From positions 124,001 to 188,000 of the forward strand of contig NBBA01000003.1 of the NCBI GenBank assembly GCA_002794785.1: a stretch of 64,000 bases of DNA. The letters are read 5' to 3'. Position numbers and translations under genes: made by a program. This DNA comes from Coniferiporia sulphurascens (Eukaryota > Basidiomycota > Agaricomycetes > Hymenochaetales > Hymenochaetaceae). This document shows positions 24,197 to 36,483 of this stretch, piece by piece; position 1 is the stretch's first letter, and the number at the start of each line of letters is the position of its first letter. The notes below the pieces were generated by a model. It was given only the letters and a program-made list of their open reading frames with translations. It had not been told where the DNA came from and ran no database searches.

Positions 24197-26659
24197 TCAT
24201 GATGACGATCGGCTCGACGGGAACATGGGCGGTGGGTGCGACGGCGAGTCCTTCGGCGGCTTCACACGAAATTCGCTGACGATACACACGTGACTGAAGG
24301 TTGTACAAAGATTAGCTACATGGTCAGAATACTAGAGCGAACAGGACTCACTCTGACGGGAAGTGCACATTCGGGAATCCAACGACTTTCGACAGATAAT
24401 CCTTATCCACTTCGCCCAATAGAGACGTCACCGTCAAATTATTCGTCGAATACCAGATGTAGTCGAGCACGCCCTGGAAGCTTGGCGTATAATTCGTCAG
24501 GGACGGTTCGCCCACTGCTGCATATGCGCTCTTCAGCCCGAGACGGTGGCGAAGGCCCTCGGATGTGTAATTTCCATATACGTGAGACATGAAGTCCGGG
24601 TGGTCGGACGGCACCGTCCCGTTGGCAAGGAACTCATACACACCACTCTCCGGAACTGAGTTGAAATCTCCGCAAATGATCACCGGAATTTTCGTCCCAT
24701 CTGAGTACACGGGCGGAGGTCGAACTGGTGCCTCATCCGTGCCCGAGTCACCCGGCGGTGGAGGAGGGCGCGGCGGATAGCGTGCAAAGCGAGCCGCACT
24801 CTTTTCAATCTCATCAATAAGCAGCGCTACCTGCACGAGCTTGACGTCGCAGAATTGTGCGTTCCAGAATATGTGCACGTTGGTGACGATGAAACGTGAT
24901 CCAGTCGCCTTACTTTCAAAGAGACAGATAACAGCGATGTCATCCCGCTGGAGTACACGATTAAACATGTCGTCCGTTTTCTTGAAGTCCGAACGCTGCA
25001 TTGCGACGCGGCGGAACTCGATGAGCTGCTTTTCTACGAGTTGGTATCTAGAAACAACATGATTGTTAAAACCGGCTACCACAAAAAGGGCAGGTTACGC
25101 ACTTGGCTGACTTATAGAATATAGCACATCCATCCACCAATCTCCGTTGCGAGTCCTCCATCGTATTTGCCCTTGCCTTGGGCCAGTACACGCCTTCATA
25201 GCCGCATTCCGAAAGGTGATGCAAGAAGAAGTCCCCATACTGTGCTACATCTATTTCCTGTAAGCATATGAAATCTGAGTTGTAGCCCCGGATTTCATCC
25301 ATGATGAGTTCCTTGCGATATGACCACTCAAGTGCTTTCTTCGGCGTATACCCGTACAGCCTCTCTGTCGCGCATCTCTCGCACAGAATATTGTAACAAA
25401 GAGCGGTGACAGTTTCGACATTAGGGTCAGCCTCCTGTGCCTTCCGCTCCGCCTCCGTCTGAAGCATTTGCCACATTCGCGGCGGTGGCGGTTCCGGTGG
25501 CGGTGCTGAATTCTTGAGGAATGCGATGAGCGCCGGTGACCCGTCCCTCTGCACAATCTCTTTCATGTCAGGACTGAGCGGGTTGCCCTCAATACCGATG
25601 GTCCGAAGCTGGTGCAGCGTTCCTAGTTCATACGGAAGTGTAACAAGGTGGTTGTCGAACAGATAGAGCTCTTTCAAATTCGTCAGCATGCCGAGCTCAG
25701 GCGGAATAACCTGCAACATGTTTCCGGAAAGGTCGATAAGCTCCAGTTGCCTGAGCCGCGCAATTTCAGGAGGGATAGTTTGGAGGGCGTTGTGATTAAG
25801 GTAAAGGTTCTGAAGGAAGGTGAAGGACCAAAGGCCCGAACTGCGCGGGATGTTCTTCAGACTAATACCACCCATATCCAGCGAAGACCAGGAGTTTTCC
25901 GGAGCATGCATGGTCGACGACCACGGCGCAGGTGCAACAGGCGCTGCGGTCGAAGAAGGGTGACTTTCCGGAGTACGGTCCTCTCCATTCCCATTATCGT
26001 TCTCAGGCCCCGAGCCCTCCTCCTTCGTGTCTGGAGGCGGCTTTACGCGGTTTGGATCGGTTATCGTGATAGCGGACTTCATCGTTGGCCGAGCGGCCAG
26101 CGCACTCTGTCGTGCTCGGTGGAACGGAGATCTGGAGGCGCGGATCATCTGATGCAAGCCACAGACAAGGACGCATATGAGTCGAACACGAACACGGCAC
26201 AAAGAAAGAAGTGGGCACACGAACATCATACTTGAGCAGCTGTTGCTGCCAGTGTCGGGACATGATCGGGCCCGGAACACCTGGAGGCGAGGTCTGCGCA
26301 AGCGCGTGTTGTTGCTGTTGGGGGTTGTGGCCTGTGGGCGGGGAAGAGAAGCTCGGGTGAGAAAGCGAGTTCTGGTGGTGGTGGTGGGCATGCTGGGGCA
26401 GCGAGTGCTGGTGGGTGAGCGGTTGGTGTGTGGGCAATCCGTGCGTATGCGCGTGAGGGTGGTGCTGAAGGGCGGCCGCAGCACCGTTGGCATAGATAGA
26501 GTAGCCGGGAGTGGGCGGACCGATGACTGAGTGTCCATTGGCGGCGCTGGTTAGGACTGCATGGTGCTGATGTTGGTGAGGGCGACCCCAGGGGTCGTGA
26601 TGGCTTTGAAGCTTGTGGTTGATTGCGGGCGAAGTCTGTGGCGGCGGGTTGTAGTACAT
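24197..26659 (-). CDS. CCR4: Ccr4, catalytic deadenylase of the CCR4-NOT complex
   Basis: Minus-strand gene starting at 26659 (MYYNPPPQTSPAINHKLQS). The first exon encodes a long His/Gln/Pro-rich low-complexity leader. The second exon holds leucine-rich repeats (LQNLYLNHNALQTIPPEIA, LIDLSGNMLQVIPPELG, LKELYLFDNHLVTLPYELG), the surface that binds Not1/Caf1 in yeast Ccr4. The endonuclease/exonuclease/phosphatase domain then shows its metal and catalytic motifs: FICLQEID (Glu), VHIFWNAQFCDVK, IICGDFNSVPESG (Asp), LDYIWYS, and a short final exon giving SDHVCIVSEFRV (catalytic His). The C-terminus is PSHPPPMFPSSRSSS. The enzyme removes mRNA poly(A) tails from the 3' end in the cytoplasm. All domains expected of the fungal protein are present and in order. 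Confidence 0.95.
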
Positions 26660-27044
26660 CGCAGCGCACTGTGCCGCCTCCGGGCATCTGACTCCTGGCA
26701 GCAGGCGGCGTCGGCGAGGGTGGGGACTGACGATGTAGTTGGAACGAGCGACGAGCGACGCAGACTTGTGTTTCTTTTGACTGCGGCGACGATGGGGAGG
26801 ACGACAAGGAGGGTCAGTTGCGTTGGGGAACGAGAGGCGACAAGGGCTCACCAATGAGTCTCAATGCGTGGACGGATTGAGTGGAGCTGACGAGGCGACC
26901 GACCGACGACAACCCGTGACGTCTCCCGTGACATGTCACTACACCGCTCTAGTCCGTCTCCGTCGTTACTTCGTTTTCCGAAAACAAAAACAGACAAAAA
27001 CAGTAGCCTGCTCTTTTCTTTACTACAACTAATACAGTGTACAC
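26660..27044. other. upstream region of CCR4 and 3' flank of MVD1
   Basis: A short interval between two minus-strand genes. It contains the CCR4 leader region, with a C/T-rich bias on the coding strand. No separate gene is seen. Confidence 0.45.
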
Positions 27045-28373
27045 TCAAGCCTTCGGCAATCCGTCTGCACCCAGCAATGCCTCCTCGGCGCCCAGCACTC
27101 TCGGTCCATCTCCAACACGCGTGTGGATTAGCCCTTTCACCGCTCCCACCTCAAATTTCTTCGCAACCGCCTCATTAAACCCAACCGGCACTCCCCCAAC
27201 AGGCTGCGCCCCGCCAAACACCCCAAATGCGTCCTTGAACGCCTGCGCCTGCGGAAAGTACGCAACAATGAGCTCGACAATCTCCCTGATGTTCTCCTCC
27301 GGCGTGTAAATCACCGCGTTGGGCCCAGCGTCGTACGTGTATGCCGCCTTGATCGCCCCGCCCGCCGCAACCGCAGCCCGGTTGTACTCGACGATAAGTG
27401 CGACGATCGCCCGGCTTACGTCGTTCATGTAGAAGATCGGAGGCTCCGTGTCCAGCGCAACCGCATGGAACTGGTTCGAATCCGCCATCGTCAGCTGCGC
27501 GAACGCCGGGAAGTCTCGTGCGCGGATCGCCTCGCTTATGGCGTGCATCCGCGCGGGCACGACTTCCTTGATGCGGTGCTGAAGCAGCGGCGACGTCTCG
27601 ACGGTTCGCTGCATACCTGACGTCGACGATGTGCCCTTCTTATCGTCCGAGACGACGCATATAAGCGCGTGCAAATTCGGCCAGTGCTCACGCGGCGCGA
27701 TCTCTACTGCACGCGAGTCCGAGCCATCCACCTTGGTACCCATCTCCCATGCGACAAAGCCGCCAAATAGTGAGCGACACGCAGAGCCCGAGCCCTGGCG
27801 TGCGATCAGAGAGAGGTCCGACGGGGACGCCGGCAGCTTGTAGAGCGCCGCAAGCGCTGACACGAGCGCGGCAAACCCGGATGCAGAGGAAGCAAGACCT
27901 GCGGCTGTCGGGAAGTTGTTATGGGAAGAGATGTGTACAGGATATTCTGCAATCTGTGTGCCTTTGCTGAGCCTTATTCGTTGAATACATGCGCTCGTAT
28001 GCTTGCTCGCTTACCTTGGGCGTGTCGCTTTTCTTTTCGACATCGCGGCGCAGGCGTCTCATCTCAGCAATGCACGTCGCAAGTCGGCCGCCTTCTTTGA
28101 TCTCCTCTTCCTTGCCATTCAGCCAGAGCCTATCATGCTTAAACGCCGGGTCAGCGCGCGCAGTGGTAGTCGAGCGCAGGTTATCTTGATCAAGTGTGAC
28201 GGATAGTGAGGAGTTCGTGGGGAGTATAAGTTTCGTGTCGCGCTTCCCCCAGTACCTGCACAAAGTCCGAACGTTAGAATCGGGAGATCAAGAGCATATA
28301 GCGAGTAGGGGCGAACACACTTGATGCAAGCAATGTTAACCGGTGCAGACGCTGTTGCCTGATAGACCGCCAT
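27045..28373 (-). CDS. MVD1: diphosphomevalonate decarboxylase
   Basis: This is a three-exon minus gene from the ATG at 28373 (MAVYQATASAPVNIACIK). The first intron joins IK to YWGKRDTKLILPTNSSLSV, the conserved start of the GHMP-type enzyme. Exon 3 begins AEYPVHISSHNNFPTAAGLA, followed by SSASGFAAL, the ATP-binding and substrate motif. It also holds SSTSGMQRTVETSPLLQHR, which carries residues conserved around the active site, and AAYTYDAGPNAVIYTPEE near the C-terminus. The length (about 400 residues) matches the family. The enzyme converts mevalonate 5-diphosphate plus ATP to isopentenyl diphosphate, CO2, ADP and phosphate, feeding ergosterol and isoprenoid synthesis (yeast MVD1/ERG19). It is divergently arranged with the plus-strand gene that starts 271 bp away. 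Confidence 0.95.
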
Positions 28374-28643
28374 CTTGTATATTCTGTCGGGGCCAATCGT
28401 CTGTTACTGGACCTACAACGCGTTATACGGGCTAGAGACCGTGAAGCGGGGGGAAGAAGAGGAGGGAAGAATTGGGGAATGGTACGAGACGTGCATGGCG
28501 TGTTTTAAATTCTCGTTCTTGTCTGCAGCGGGCGCCAGGACGTAACAATCTTGATATTCCCACGAATACAAAAGAATGAAATTGACCCGCCTTGTTCCTC
28601 CGCTCGACCTTTTTAGCGTCTCAGCCACCGCCGACGAACGGGG

Positions 28644-29728
28644 ATGAACACACGGGCTCTACATGTCTTGCGACCTCGACGGAATGTAAAAAGCCTCTCG
28701 ACGTTCCATTTGATTCGCCACTTTCCCGCAGCTTACGGGCATTTACACAGCGGTCAGCGCGGCTTTTCCTCATCGCGAGCTGGCACGAGTTCAGCGGCGA
28801 CTAGCGATTCCGGTGTACTTCCGCATACCAGCCTATCTGATCTCGCAGCATGGGTACTCGGACGCCAACCTCGGACGGCAGCGGAGTTGGAGGCGGTAAA
28901 GGCGCGTCTGGTGCGCGACCCTGCGCTCTGGGACTCCTGGGCACACGAACACAAAACAGCCGATATCGCGCCCCCCGCACCCGTGCGCGGGTGGCCGACC
29001 CCTCTCATCACACAGGCGGATGTTGACTTGTACTTCTCTGCGCTCTATACACGCGGCTGGTTCGTCGAATACATTCCTCAGGACAAAGTTGCTATGGCCG
29101 AGGACGGTAGCAGCTCCAATGTCCCGACCAGAACTGCTACGTTGGGTGTGAACCTCCGCCTCCGCTTGCTATCTGAGGGCGAAACTGGTGCAGCACAGAA
29201 GGCACTAGAGGCGATTATTGCCGAGCTCGAGGAGTGCGAAAACGTACGTCAGGGCCTCTGCTTAAGTTGCACCTGCACTTTCCCGTTGGGCTTTAACCTT
29301 TACATGAATTCTGAATCACCGTTCTATTAATTTCTAAACAGCACCACGTTCAAAAACGTCTATCATATTCCTCTCCCACTTGCTACACTATCGTCACCCA
29401 CACCCACAGCGCCGTGCTTCCTCTTTCCCCCGACCTAGCCGCCGCAAACGCGGAACCAGCCCCAACTGACGGTAAAACGACTAGAAAAAGTGGAAAGAAG
29501 GTCAAGGGGACACGTATGCCGGGTATCACGCTCCGCGATGTGCGCTTCGCGCTGCTGCTGGATGCAATATGCACCGAGCGATTCGGTGGGGGAAACGAGG
29601 GTGAATTCACTTTAGAGAAGGTCATGTACACCAAGTCCAGCGAGGGAGGTCTCGTACGGGATAGACCCTTGGACGTCCGAGAGCTGCTGGGCCAAGAATC
29701 GCAAGATAAGGGCGAATTACGCATCTAG
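28644..29728 (+). CDS. pterin-4a-carbinolamine dehydratase-like protein, probably mitochondrial
   Basis: Two exons (28644-29243 and 29342-29728) are joined by an intron with GTACGT donor and acaG acceptor. The N-terminus (MNTRALHVLRPRRNVKSLS) is rich in Arg/Ser/Leu and lacks acids, like a mitochondrial targeting peptide. The C-terminal half resembles the dehydratase (DCoH/PCD) fold: LYTRGWFVEYIPQ, then LRLRLLSEGETGAAQKALEA, then ENHHVQKRLSYSSPTCYTIV with the paired His, then THTHSA and, after a charged insert, PGITLRDVRFALLLDAI. The usual PCD is about 100 residues; here a longer N-terminus and a lysine-rich insert are added. In the family the enzyme dehydrates 4a-hydroxytetrahydropterin. The real substrate in fungi is unclear. 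It shares a divergent promoter with MVD1. Confidence 0.72.
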
Positions 29729-29754
29729 CCCTATGTGACTCAATCTATGGCATT

Positions 29755-30110
29755 TTATTTAACATACCCATTTTCCGCGGAAAAGGAATCTGAATGGTTA
29801 CCTTGATGTTCAATGACAACTTTCTGCGGCGTCACTTTTGCTGGCCGTCTTGGACTGCTGTCTTCTAAAATATATCTGGTTGGCCGCTTCAAGAGAAATA
29901 TCCGTACCGGCATCACCAGGTGTTCCCGTCTGCATGCAAGAATATCTGCGGCTTGTTCTATCGCGTCCCTTATGGTAACTTCCAGGGTATTTGATAAATC
30001 AAGATTTCTTCTACGGCATCTCGTAGAGCCGGTCGTTCGTCAAGTTTGAACAATCTTGTCTCGTGCTCCCGAAGACGCTCAGCGAAGACTTCATCGTACC
30101 CCCGGTCTTA
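29755..30110 (-). pseudogene. uncharacterised coding-like remnant with a frame break
   Basis: On the minus strand one frame reads YDEVFAERLREHETRLFKLD and continues to VEEILIYQ (about 30105-30000). The next frame over then carries LEVTIRDAIEQAADILACRR and further open codons to about 29755. Both pieces have amphipathic, protein-like composition and look like one helical protein whose reading frame is broken near 29985-30000. No intron with proper ends restores the frame. I do not recognise the family. A decayed gene is the simplest reading; two chance frames are the alternative. Confidence 0.35.
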
Positions 30111-30465
30111 GTCTCGAGCCACATAGAGCTATGAGGAGACTTTCAGTTGGCATTTAATTATTTGTGATCCACGTTCCCAAGTAGCAAATGTTTAGACAAA
30201 GACAGAGAGATAGCTGAGAAAACAGGTGTCAGATTGTAATTTTTATCTATCTAAGCTAATATATTGAACATTAATGTTGGTCTTTATGGTCCGATAAATC
30301 GAAGATAAACAAAGGGTAACTGGGATTACAATGTTTGTACACAAATTGTTCGTCTACGTAAATGAAGTTAGTCCAACGCGGACGAAGCACAACAACATGC
30401 TCGTTGCTCGTTGCAACCCGTCCTGCCCCTAAGCATTTCTGCCCGCCTCCAGTATTCCACCCGCC
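30111..30465. other. promoter-side interval of the hypothetical membrane protein gene
   Basis: AT-rich stretch of about 350 bases with no supported gene. It should contain the promoter of the plus-strand gene that starts at 30466. Confidence 0.4.
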
Positions 30466-32231
30466 ATGAGCGCGGAAGTGGCCATAGCCCTCGGGGTCGC
30501 TGGCCGAGTTTTCGTCAACGCCGCCTGCGCACAAAATCCCCGCTTGGGAGCAGCACTTGTCGGTGTCTTCGACGGCTTTCTCATACATCGCTCATGGCTT
30601 GCAAACACCTTCTTCGAGCCCCTCACACTCGTCGTCCTCGCCGCAGGCCTCTTCTTTGACCACTACCAGTACGGCGGCTTCGAGGGGACAGTCACACTCC
30701 TGCTGGGATGCGGTCTCGGCGTCGTGCTGGCGGACTTTGGCCCTGACCTGTGGTACGAGATCGGCGCCGAGCAGCTCACAAAGGACGTCTCGCGTGAGTT
30801 GGAAGGCATGTTCGGCTTCGGTGGGGACGACTCTGCGTCTGATGTCGACGACCGCAGCGATGTAGGGTCCGTCGTATCTGCCAGCACCAAAGCCTCGGCG
30901 TCAAGTCGCCGAACATCACGCTCCGCTACCACAGGCACGTCGGTCACTGTGCGCCCCGCACGCCCACGCCCACAGCCTCTCTCCCGGCCAGCGAGCTCCA
31001 TCACGCGCTTCTCGCGTGTCACCTTCGACGAGAGCTCTATCTCGCAGTCGCAGGGCAGCGACAACGCGAGCGACGACTTCGAGACCGACGCCGGGCTCGA
31101 GACGCAGTACGGGCTAGGCACGAACGCGCTGACGTCCGAGTTTGCGCTCGAGCCCGATGCGGCGAGTGTGTCGGCGCCGCCCTCAGCGACGGCGACGGGC
31201 ATGGACGGGCTGTACATGGAGCCGTCCACGTCGGCCGGCTCGATCCATACACGCGTGCGCTCCCGGCCTCCGTCGATCCTCCGCAGGCTGGACATCCCCG
31301 TGTCTGGACCAGGACCAGGACCAATGTCTATGCCACTGCCCAGGAGCGCGCTGAGCGGCGGCTCGACCCGCACGCAAACGAGCATCGATGACGGGGAGAC
31401 GACCCCCCGTGCAGCCGAGTTCTCTCCTGAATTCACATTCACGCGCGAGGTCGCGACGCCGCCCTTCCCCGAGCCTAATGTATCGTACATGCAGCCTTAC
31501 CTTCAGCCACTGCCTCCTTCAAGGCCCATCTCCGTAGCCTCTCAAGCCCCTATCGCCTTCCCCGAGCCCACACATACTGCGGAGGTGCACGAACCTTCCC
31601 GTCTCTCGCGCATACTTAACGTCCCCATTGTCGATCCTCATGAACCCTATGTCCCTGACGAAGAGCCCGAGTCCCCACCCCGTTTGTGGGCCCCATCCGT
31701 TACCAAATCCATTCGATCCAGATCTCCCTCCCCAGCAGGTCCCCGACCTCAGTCTTCTTCGCGAGGAGCCCCTACCCCACCTCCACCCCCACCTTTCACG
31801 GATAATACATTCGGGGAGCAAATGTCCATCTCTGATAGTATAAGTATGTAGTTCCCCTCTGTTTGTTATTATCCTGTAGTGATTAACAGTCCAAATTTAA
31901 CCTGTTTGTTTACTTGTGCCAGACGATTGTACCGTTGATGTCCGAGACCTTGATCGAGAGACGACCAACGAGCGTATCGAAGAAGCCTGGAAAGTCGTCG
32001 AGAAAAAACGGCACAGGCGGTTGAACATCCTCGTGAACCATGATGACGACGGGATACAGACGAAGAAGAATTCCAATTTCCATTTGTTGGAGGATTTGGA
32101 GAAGTAAGTTCCTGCACCATGCTGAAGTTAAGTAGTATGGCACTGACAGGCTCCCGGACGATCTTAGTTCGAGGTTCAACTTTAAAACCCGGCCTGGCAT
32201 AATTATCATAACTTCTCGCTCTCGGGCTTGA
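30466..32231 (+). CDS. uncharacterised membrane-anchored, Ser/Pro-rich protein
   Basis: A first exon of about 460 codons starts at the ATG at 30466 (MSAEVAIALGVAGRVFVNAA). It continues through a GTATGT...CCAG intron (31846-31920) into an exon with RDLDRETTNERIEEAWKVVE, and then an intron (GTAAGT...GACAG, near 32104-32150) into a last exon ending PGIIIITSRSRA at 32231. The N-terminal 110 residues are hydrophobic with two or three likely membrane segments (LGAALVGVFDGFLIH, LTLVVLAAGLFF, VTLLLGCGLGVVLADF). The middle is acidic, then long, disordered and Ser/Pro/Arg-rich. No known domain is recognised. Its last coding exon overlaps the left end of the GH92 tandem duplication, and a copy of that end reappears at 37362. 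Confidence 0.65.
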
Positions 32232-32372
32232 TTTCGTTACGGCCTCTGCGTCTCTTATCCACGCAGTAGCACATGAAACAAGCAAACAGTGTATAATGTT
32301 TTGGTACATAACATGTACTCGGCTTTTGGTTCCCTACGACGAGTAGCGTTTGACAACCCTATCCTTATTTTT

Positions 32373-35300
32373 TCACCTCGCCTTCGCGAAGCCGCCCGTC
32401 GAAAGCGAGTCCGGGACCGAGCCCGCGCAACTATCCACCGCATTCTTGTCCGCTGTCAGCTCAATCACGATCTCCCCGCCCACACGGAAGGTGTCATAGA
32501 AATCAAAGTGGCAGCGCGACGCCGCGGGGACGCCGTTGATCGTGACGTTCTGCACGTACGCGGCTACGCCGGCGGGGATAGTCTTCTGCACGGAGCGCGC
32601 ATCGAAGTTGCGCACGGTCACGGTAGTGCTAACGTTAAGGAACGCGTTGTGGATTGTGTATTTAGGCGTGAAGGGCGAGAGGACGAGTAGCTGGGACGTG
32701 CTCGGGACTAATCATTTTTTCATCGTTTTTTTTTTGGTGTTGGTGTTTCAAAGTCGAGTGGACCGTTTGTTGTCAATCAGAACAATTCGCAGTTTATTTT
32801 TATTGGAGGAATGCGCACCAGGGTAGAGCCCGAGAAGATGGAAAGCGAGCACGGTCGCCATTGCTGCTTGGTCGTCGTTACCAGGAATACCGGCCGGTGC
32901 TAAAAGAAGATGAGTATCGGTCCGCCAAGACGCCGTTCGACGTACTAGTATTGAAGTTGGTGAAAACCACGTTGCGAACTTGATCAACCGAACTGGTAGG
33001 GTGGTTGGCGTAGTGATATTCAACAGGGGTCTAGCAAGAACGGAAATTTAACTAAGGGTAACTGAGTCAATTGTTTAGTAGGCGTACCTGGAATGAAGGC
33101 TCATTTCCCGGCAGGTAATATCCAGCCTGTAGGTTAAATTCAGATTAAAGCGCGGGAAGAGAAAAACTAGCCTACGCTGAAAAAGTGGTTTAAGCGCTCC
33201 ACAAACGTCTCCTGCAAGCGGACCCGATCAATTGATGTTTAATGAAAGACCGTACGAAATAGGACTCACATTCCCGCCCATAAGCTCAATCAAATACGCA
33301 ACGTCGTGAGGTGCGAAAAAAGAGTACTCCCACGAGGACGACTCGTAGAAACCGTTTTCATTGTTCTCGGTCAGCGAGCACGCGCGCGCCGTATTATTGT
33401 CCTGCGGCGAACAGTCTGTCGGGTCGATGTACACGAACGTTCCGTTTGGGTATCGCTTCTGCATGAACCCCTGGAAGCCGTCGCTCACAACGCTCGGGTC
33501 CCAAGCATTCCTATAAGACTAAACGAGCACGTGTATCAGCTATACGCTCGTAGAAAGTAGGATGAACCATTCGTTTGCCTACCAGAGATCGATTCGTGTA
33601 TACTTTTACATCCTCACTATGCCCTAGCACTAGAGCCGCCTGTCGTACACCGAAGTCGTTGAAAGCATACTAAAATGAAATGACACAGCGTAAGCAACAA
33701 TTATTGTGGTTTCTGGTCTCGTAGGATACTAACCTCAAGTGTTCTGCTGCCTTCACGAGTCTGCTGTCCCGTACTCGCAGGGTCAAAAACGGCATAGGGT
33801 ACATATCCATACTCCCTTTATGAACGAAATGAGTGAATTCGAAAGGATACAGCGTCGATGAACGTACTTGTAAACATTGACCTGTCGACCGTGGATATTC
33901 CACTCGGGTGGATTGAGCTCCGCGTCCGTCTTCAATGCAGAGTAGAGGTCGTTCAAGTCTACACCGAGTGCGCACGCCTCATTGTGGTAGGCAACAGCGA
34001 AGTGGGAAACGATGTTATCACCGTCGGAGCCTGAATGGATTTGTTAACCAGTGATTAAACGTATCAGAGGAAAGTAGGTGTAACAGACCTCCCTGTGTCC
34101 ACCCAGGTAAGTTGTTGGATCTGCATTCAGGCATCCAGCCCGTCTTTCTCCATCCGTCAATGTAATTTTCGACAATATCGGCGAAGTCAGTGGGCGAATG
34201 CAAAGCCAGAAGGGGGTAGAAAGTGCGGAACTGTGTTGCGAGCTCAACATTAGCTGTGTGTACAGACACGACACGAGTTAATTACCGTATCCCAACTATA
34301 GTATTTCATATCAGCTAAATGAAAACGATCAAATAATTAGATCATAACATAGACGCACCTGCAGTATAAGGAATCGAAGTATGGCGATGTTGTATTTGCG
34401 AAGGGGCCTTGAGTCTCCCCTGTCGCGTTGTTCTGCACTCAGAGCATAGACAGTCAGTTTATGAGCAAAACTCGGTTATTAAGATACACTTGCAGGCGTC
34501 AAGAACGACCGATACAACGACGAGTAAAACATTTCGGTGACATTTGCCGGAGTGTTTGCCACGTCAATTTCTATTCTGCTTAACTTATCCTGCCAGAGCG
34601 CCTTGGATTGGTTCATGATATCTTCAAAGCTTGAATTTCCGACCTCCGTCTCTGCATTCTCGCAAGCCTGCGCCGCGGAGACGAAGGATACTCCCACACG
34701 GATGTTTACCTCAGTGGTCCCGTCTGCATATGAAAAGAGTGCGCCAGACTGATAAGGCGTTCCTCCCATTAAGTTGACTGAAAGATTGAGGTGCGTCTGG
34801 CCGAGTGTCTTCTGGTCAAGGCCATAGCTGCACATTCATGAGAGGCCATCAGTAGGTTGTAGGCCATACATTAGAAATGGGAATTATGCATACTTATCAC
34901 CTGTCCAGGCGCCGTACTCGTCCAGCTTTTGTGTGCCGTTATTATAAAGGTCGTAGCACGCGAATGCTTGATAACGAAATTGACTTGGGCCGAAACTGAA
35001 GGAGACAGTGAATCCAGTCACGATGTACTATATACCAGAAGCTTAGACATACCTTGGTTCCCAGAAACCTCCAATAGTGACTCGACCTTTTTTGGGGTCT
35101 ATGTCCATTCTACCCCCGCTAAAGCTAGCGGGTAAATCATTTGCAAGGTCGAGTACAAAATATGGTTTGGATCCCTCAGGGAATGTGAATCGCTCCAGGC
35201 CAGCACGACGCGTCGATGTGGCCTCTATCGTTATGTTGTTATCTAGCGTCTGCGCAAAATAGCCAGGGGAAGCATCTGTACGGGAATAGCTTAATGCAAC

Positions 35301-36051
35301 TATGATGACAATTGAAGAACCAGAAGCGACGTACCGTCTGTATTGTTCTTGCGGAGCATCCCCCTTGTTTGAAGAGTCGTTGTGCACGTGTTGAAGCCAA
35401 GCGGGCAGATCAGCGGCATGATTTCAAAGTTCCCGTATGAGCCTAGAGCATCCAGTTATAACAATCTACGCGCTAATTTTCATAAAAACCCACCCAGAGA
35501 TGCCCCGGTTCCGCTGTCATGAAGCGGGCTGATCCCCCGGATTGTCCGTATTGGATTAGCAACATACCCTCGATTAAAAGTTCAGCTTGGTCTTCGACAC
35601 ACCCTAAATTCTTCGACACATACCTGCCGGAGCGTATCCTGTGACATCTGTGGAGAATTTTACCTTTGAAGGGAGAAGAGGTAAGATAGACACACATTGG
35701 CCTATACTCAAGCAGTGCTTACCATTCCAAAAGGAACGGATGCTCCGGGACTTCCCAATGAAAAAAAAATAAGTAAAAGTTTGTCTTTAACAAGAAACAA
35801 ACTGACCAGACATCCCCATTATTGTCTTCACAAAAGCACTTGTCAAATCTCAATAAAAAAACCTAGAGAGTATATTCACCAGTTCCGATGAAAGGGTTGA
35901 CGAAAGCGGTATAGTCGACGTTCGTCGAATTAGCAGCGGCATCGATCGCTGCTAAAATCCTCTCTTGTACCGCAGGTGACGGCTGTGCAATAACAGTGCG
36001 AGCAAGCAAAATGGCAGAAACGGCAGAAAATAAAGGCATGAAGCGCCACAT
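32373..36051 (-). CDS. GH92 alpha-1,2-mannosidase-like protein, copy 1
   Basis: Secreted protein with about a dozen exons. The start chosen is the ATG at 36051, because MWRFMPLFSAVSAILLARTV is a clear signal peptide. GH92 hallmarks follow: NPFIGTDNNGDVCPGASVPFGM, spliced across a 19-nt exon (35807-35825) and a 28-nt exon (35723-35750); GWMPECRSNNLPG holding the expected acid Glu; SDGDNIVSHFAVAYHNEA; FFAPHDVAYLIELMGGN; and PGNDDQAAMATVLAFHLLG holding the expected base Asp. It ends DSLSTGGFAKAR at 32373. GH92 enzymes are calcium-dependent exo-acting alpha-mannosidases that trim mannose from glycoproteins and cell-wall mannans. Linkage specificity cannot be read from sequence. Its last 82 residues differ from copy 2 at one position. 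Confidence 0.9.
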
Positions 36052-36483
36052 GTTGAAAGGCGCGACACAGACGTTGTACCGGCTGAGCATCTGGCTTCAG
36101 GTTGGTCTTCATTTTATAGCTACTGGGCCACATTAGCCGCTGGATTTCTGGGAAGAGGATGCGCGAGATGGTAGCATGATGCGACACAGGAGGAAGATTG
36201 AAGCGTCAATGCATGATCAAAGTTGAAGCTTCGATTGTGATTTGAAAGATGAGCACTCTGGCCGTCTTTAGCGCGCCGGCTCAGACACCTAAGTTAAGGT
36301 ACAGGTGATAATAGCGATACTGTCTCTCACAGAGCGTGGCACAGATCGCGATTCATGGAAATAAGATGCACAGCCCTCATCCGCAGGGAATGCTCGAAAG
36401 CAAACGGGTAAATCCACCTTCAATTGCGGAGAGTAGATGCATCCTGCGAGAATGGCCGGGCCTTCTGAGACAAATCAACTTCC

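Noticed and set aside
26003..26854. Second minus frame overlapping the CCR4 5' region
   Set aside because: It shares the His/Gln-rich leader reading with CCR4 but runs upstream through non-coding DNA and past the splice donor. It is not a separate gene.
30663..31490. Long minus-strand open frame of 275 codons
   Set aside because: It lies exactly opposite the long first exon of the plus-strand membrane protein gene, in GC-rich DNA where antisense frames stay open by codon bias. No start context or motif.
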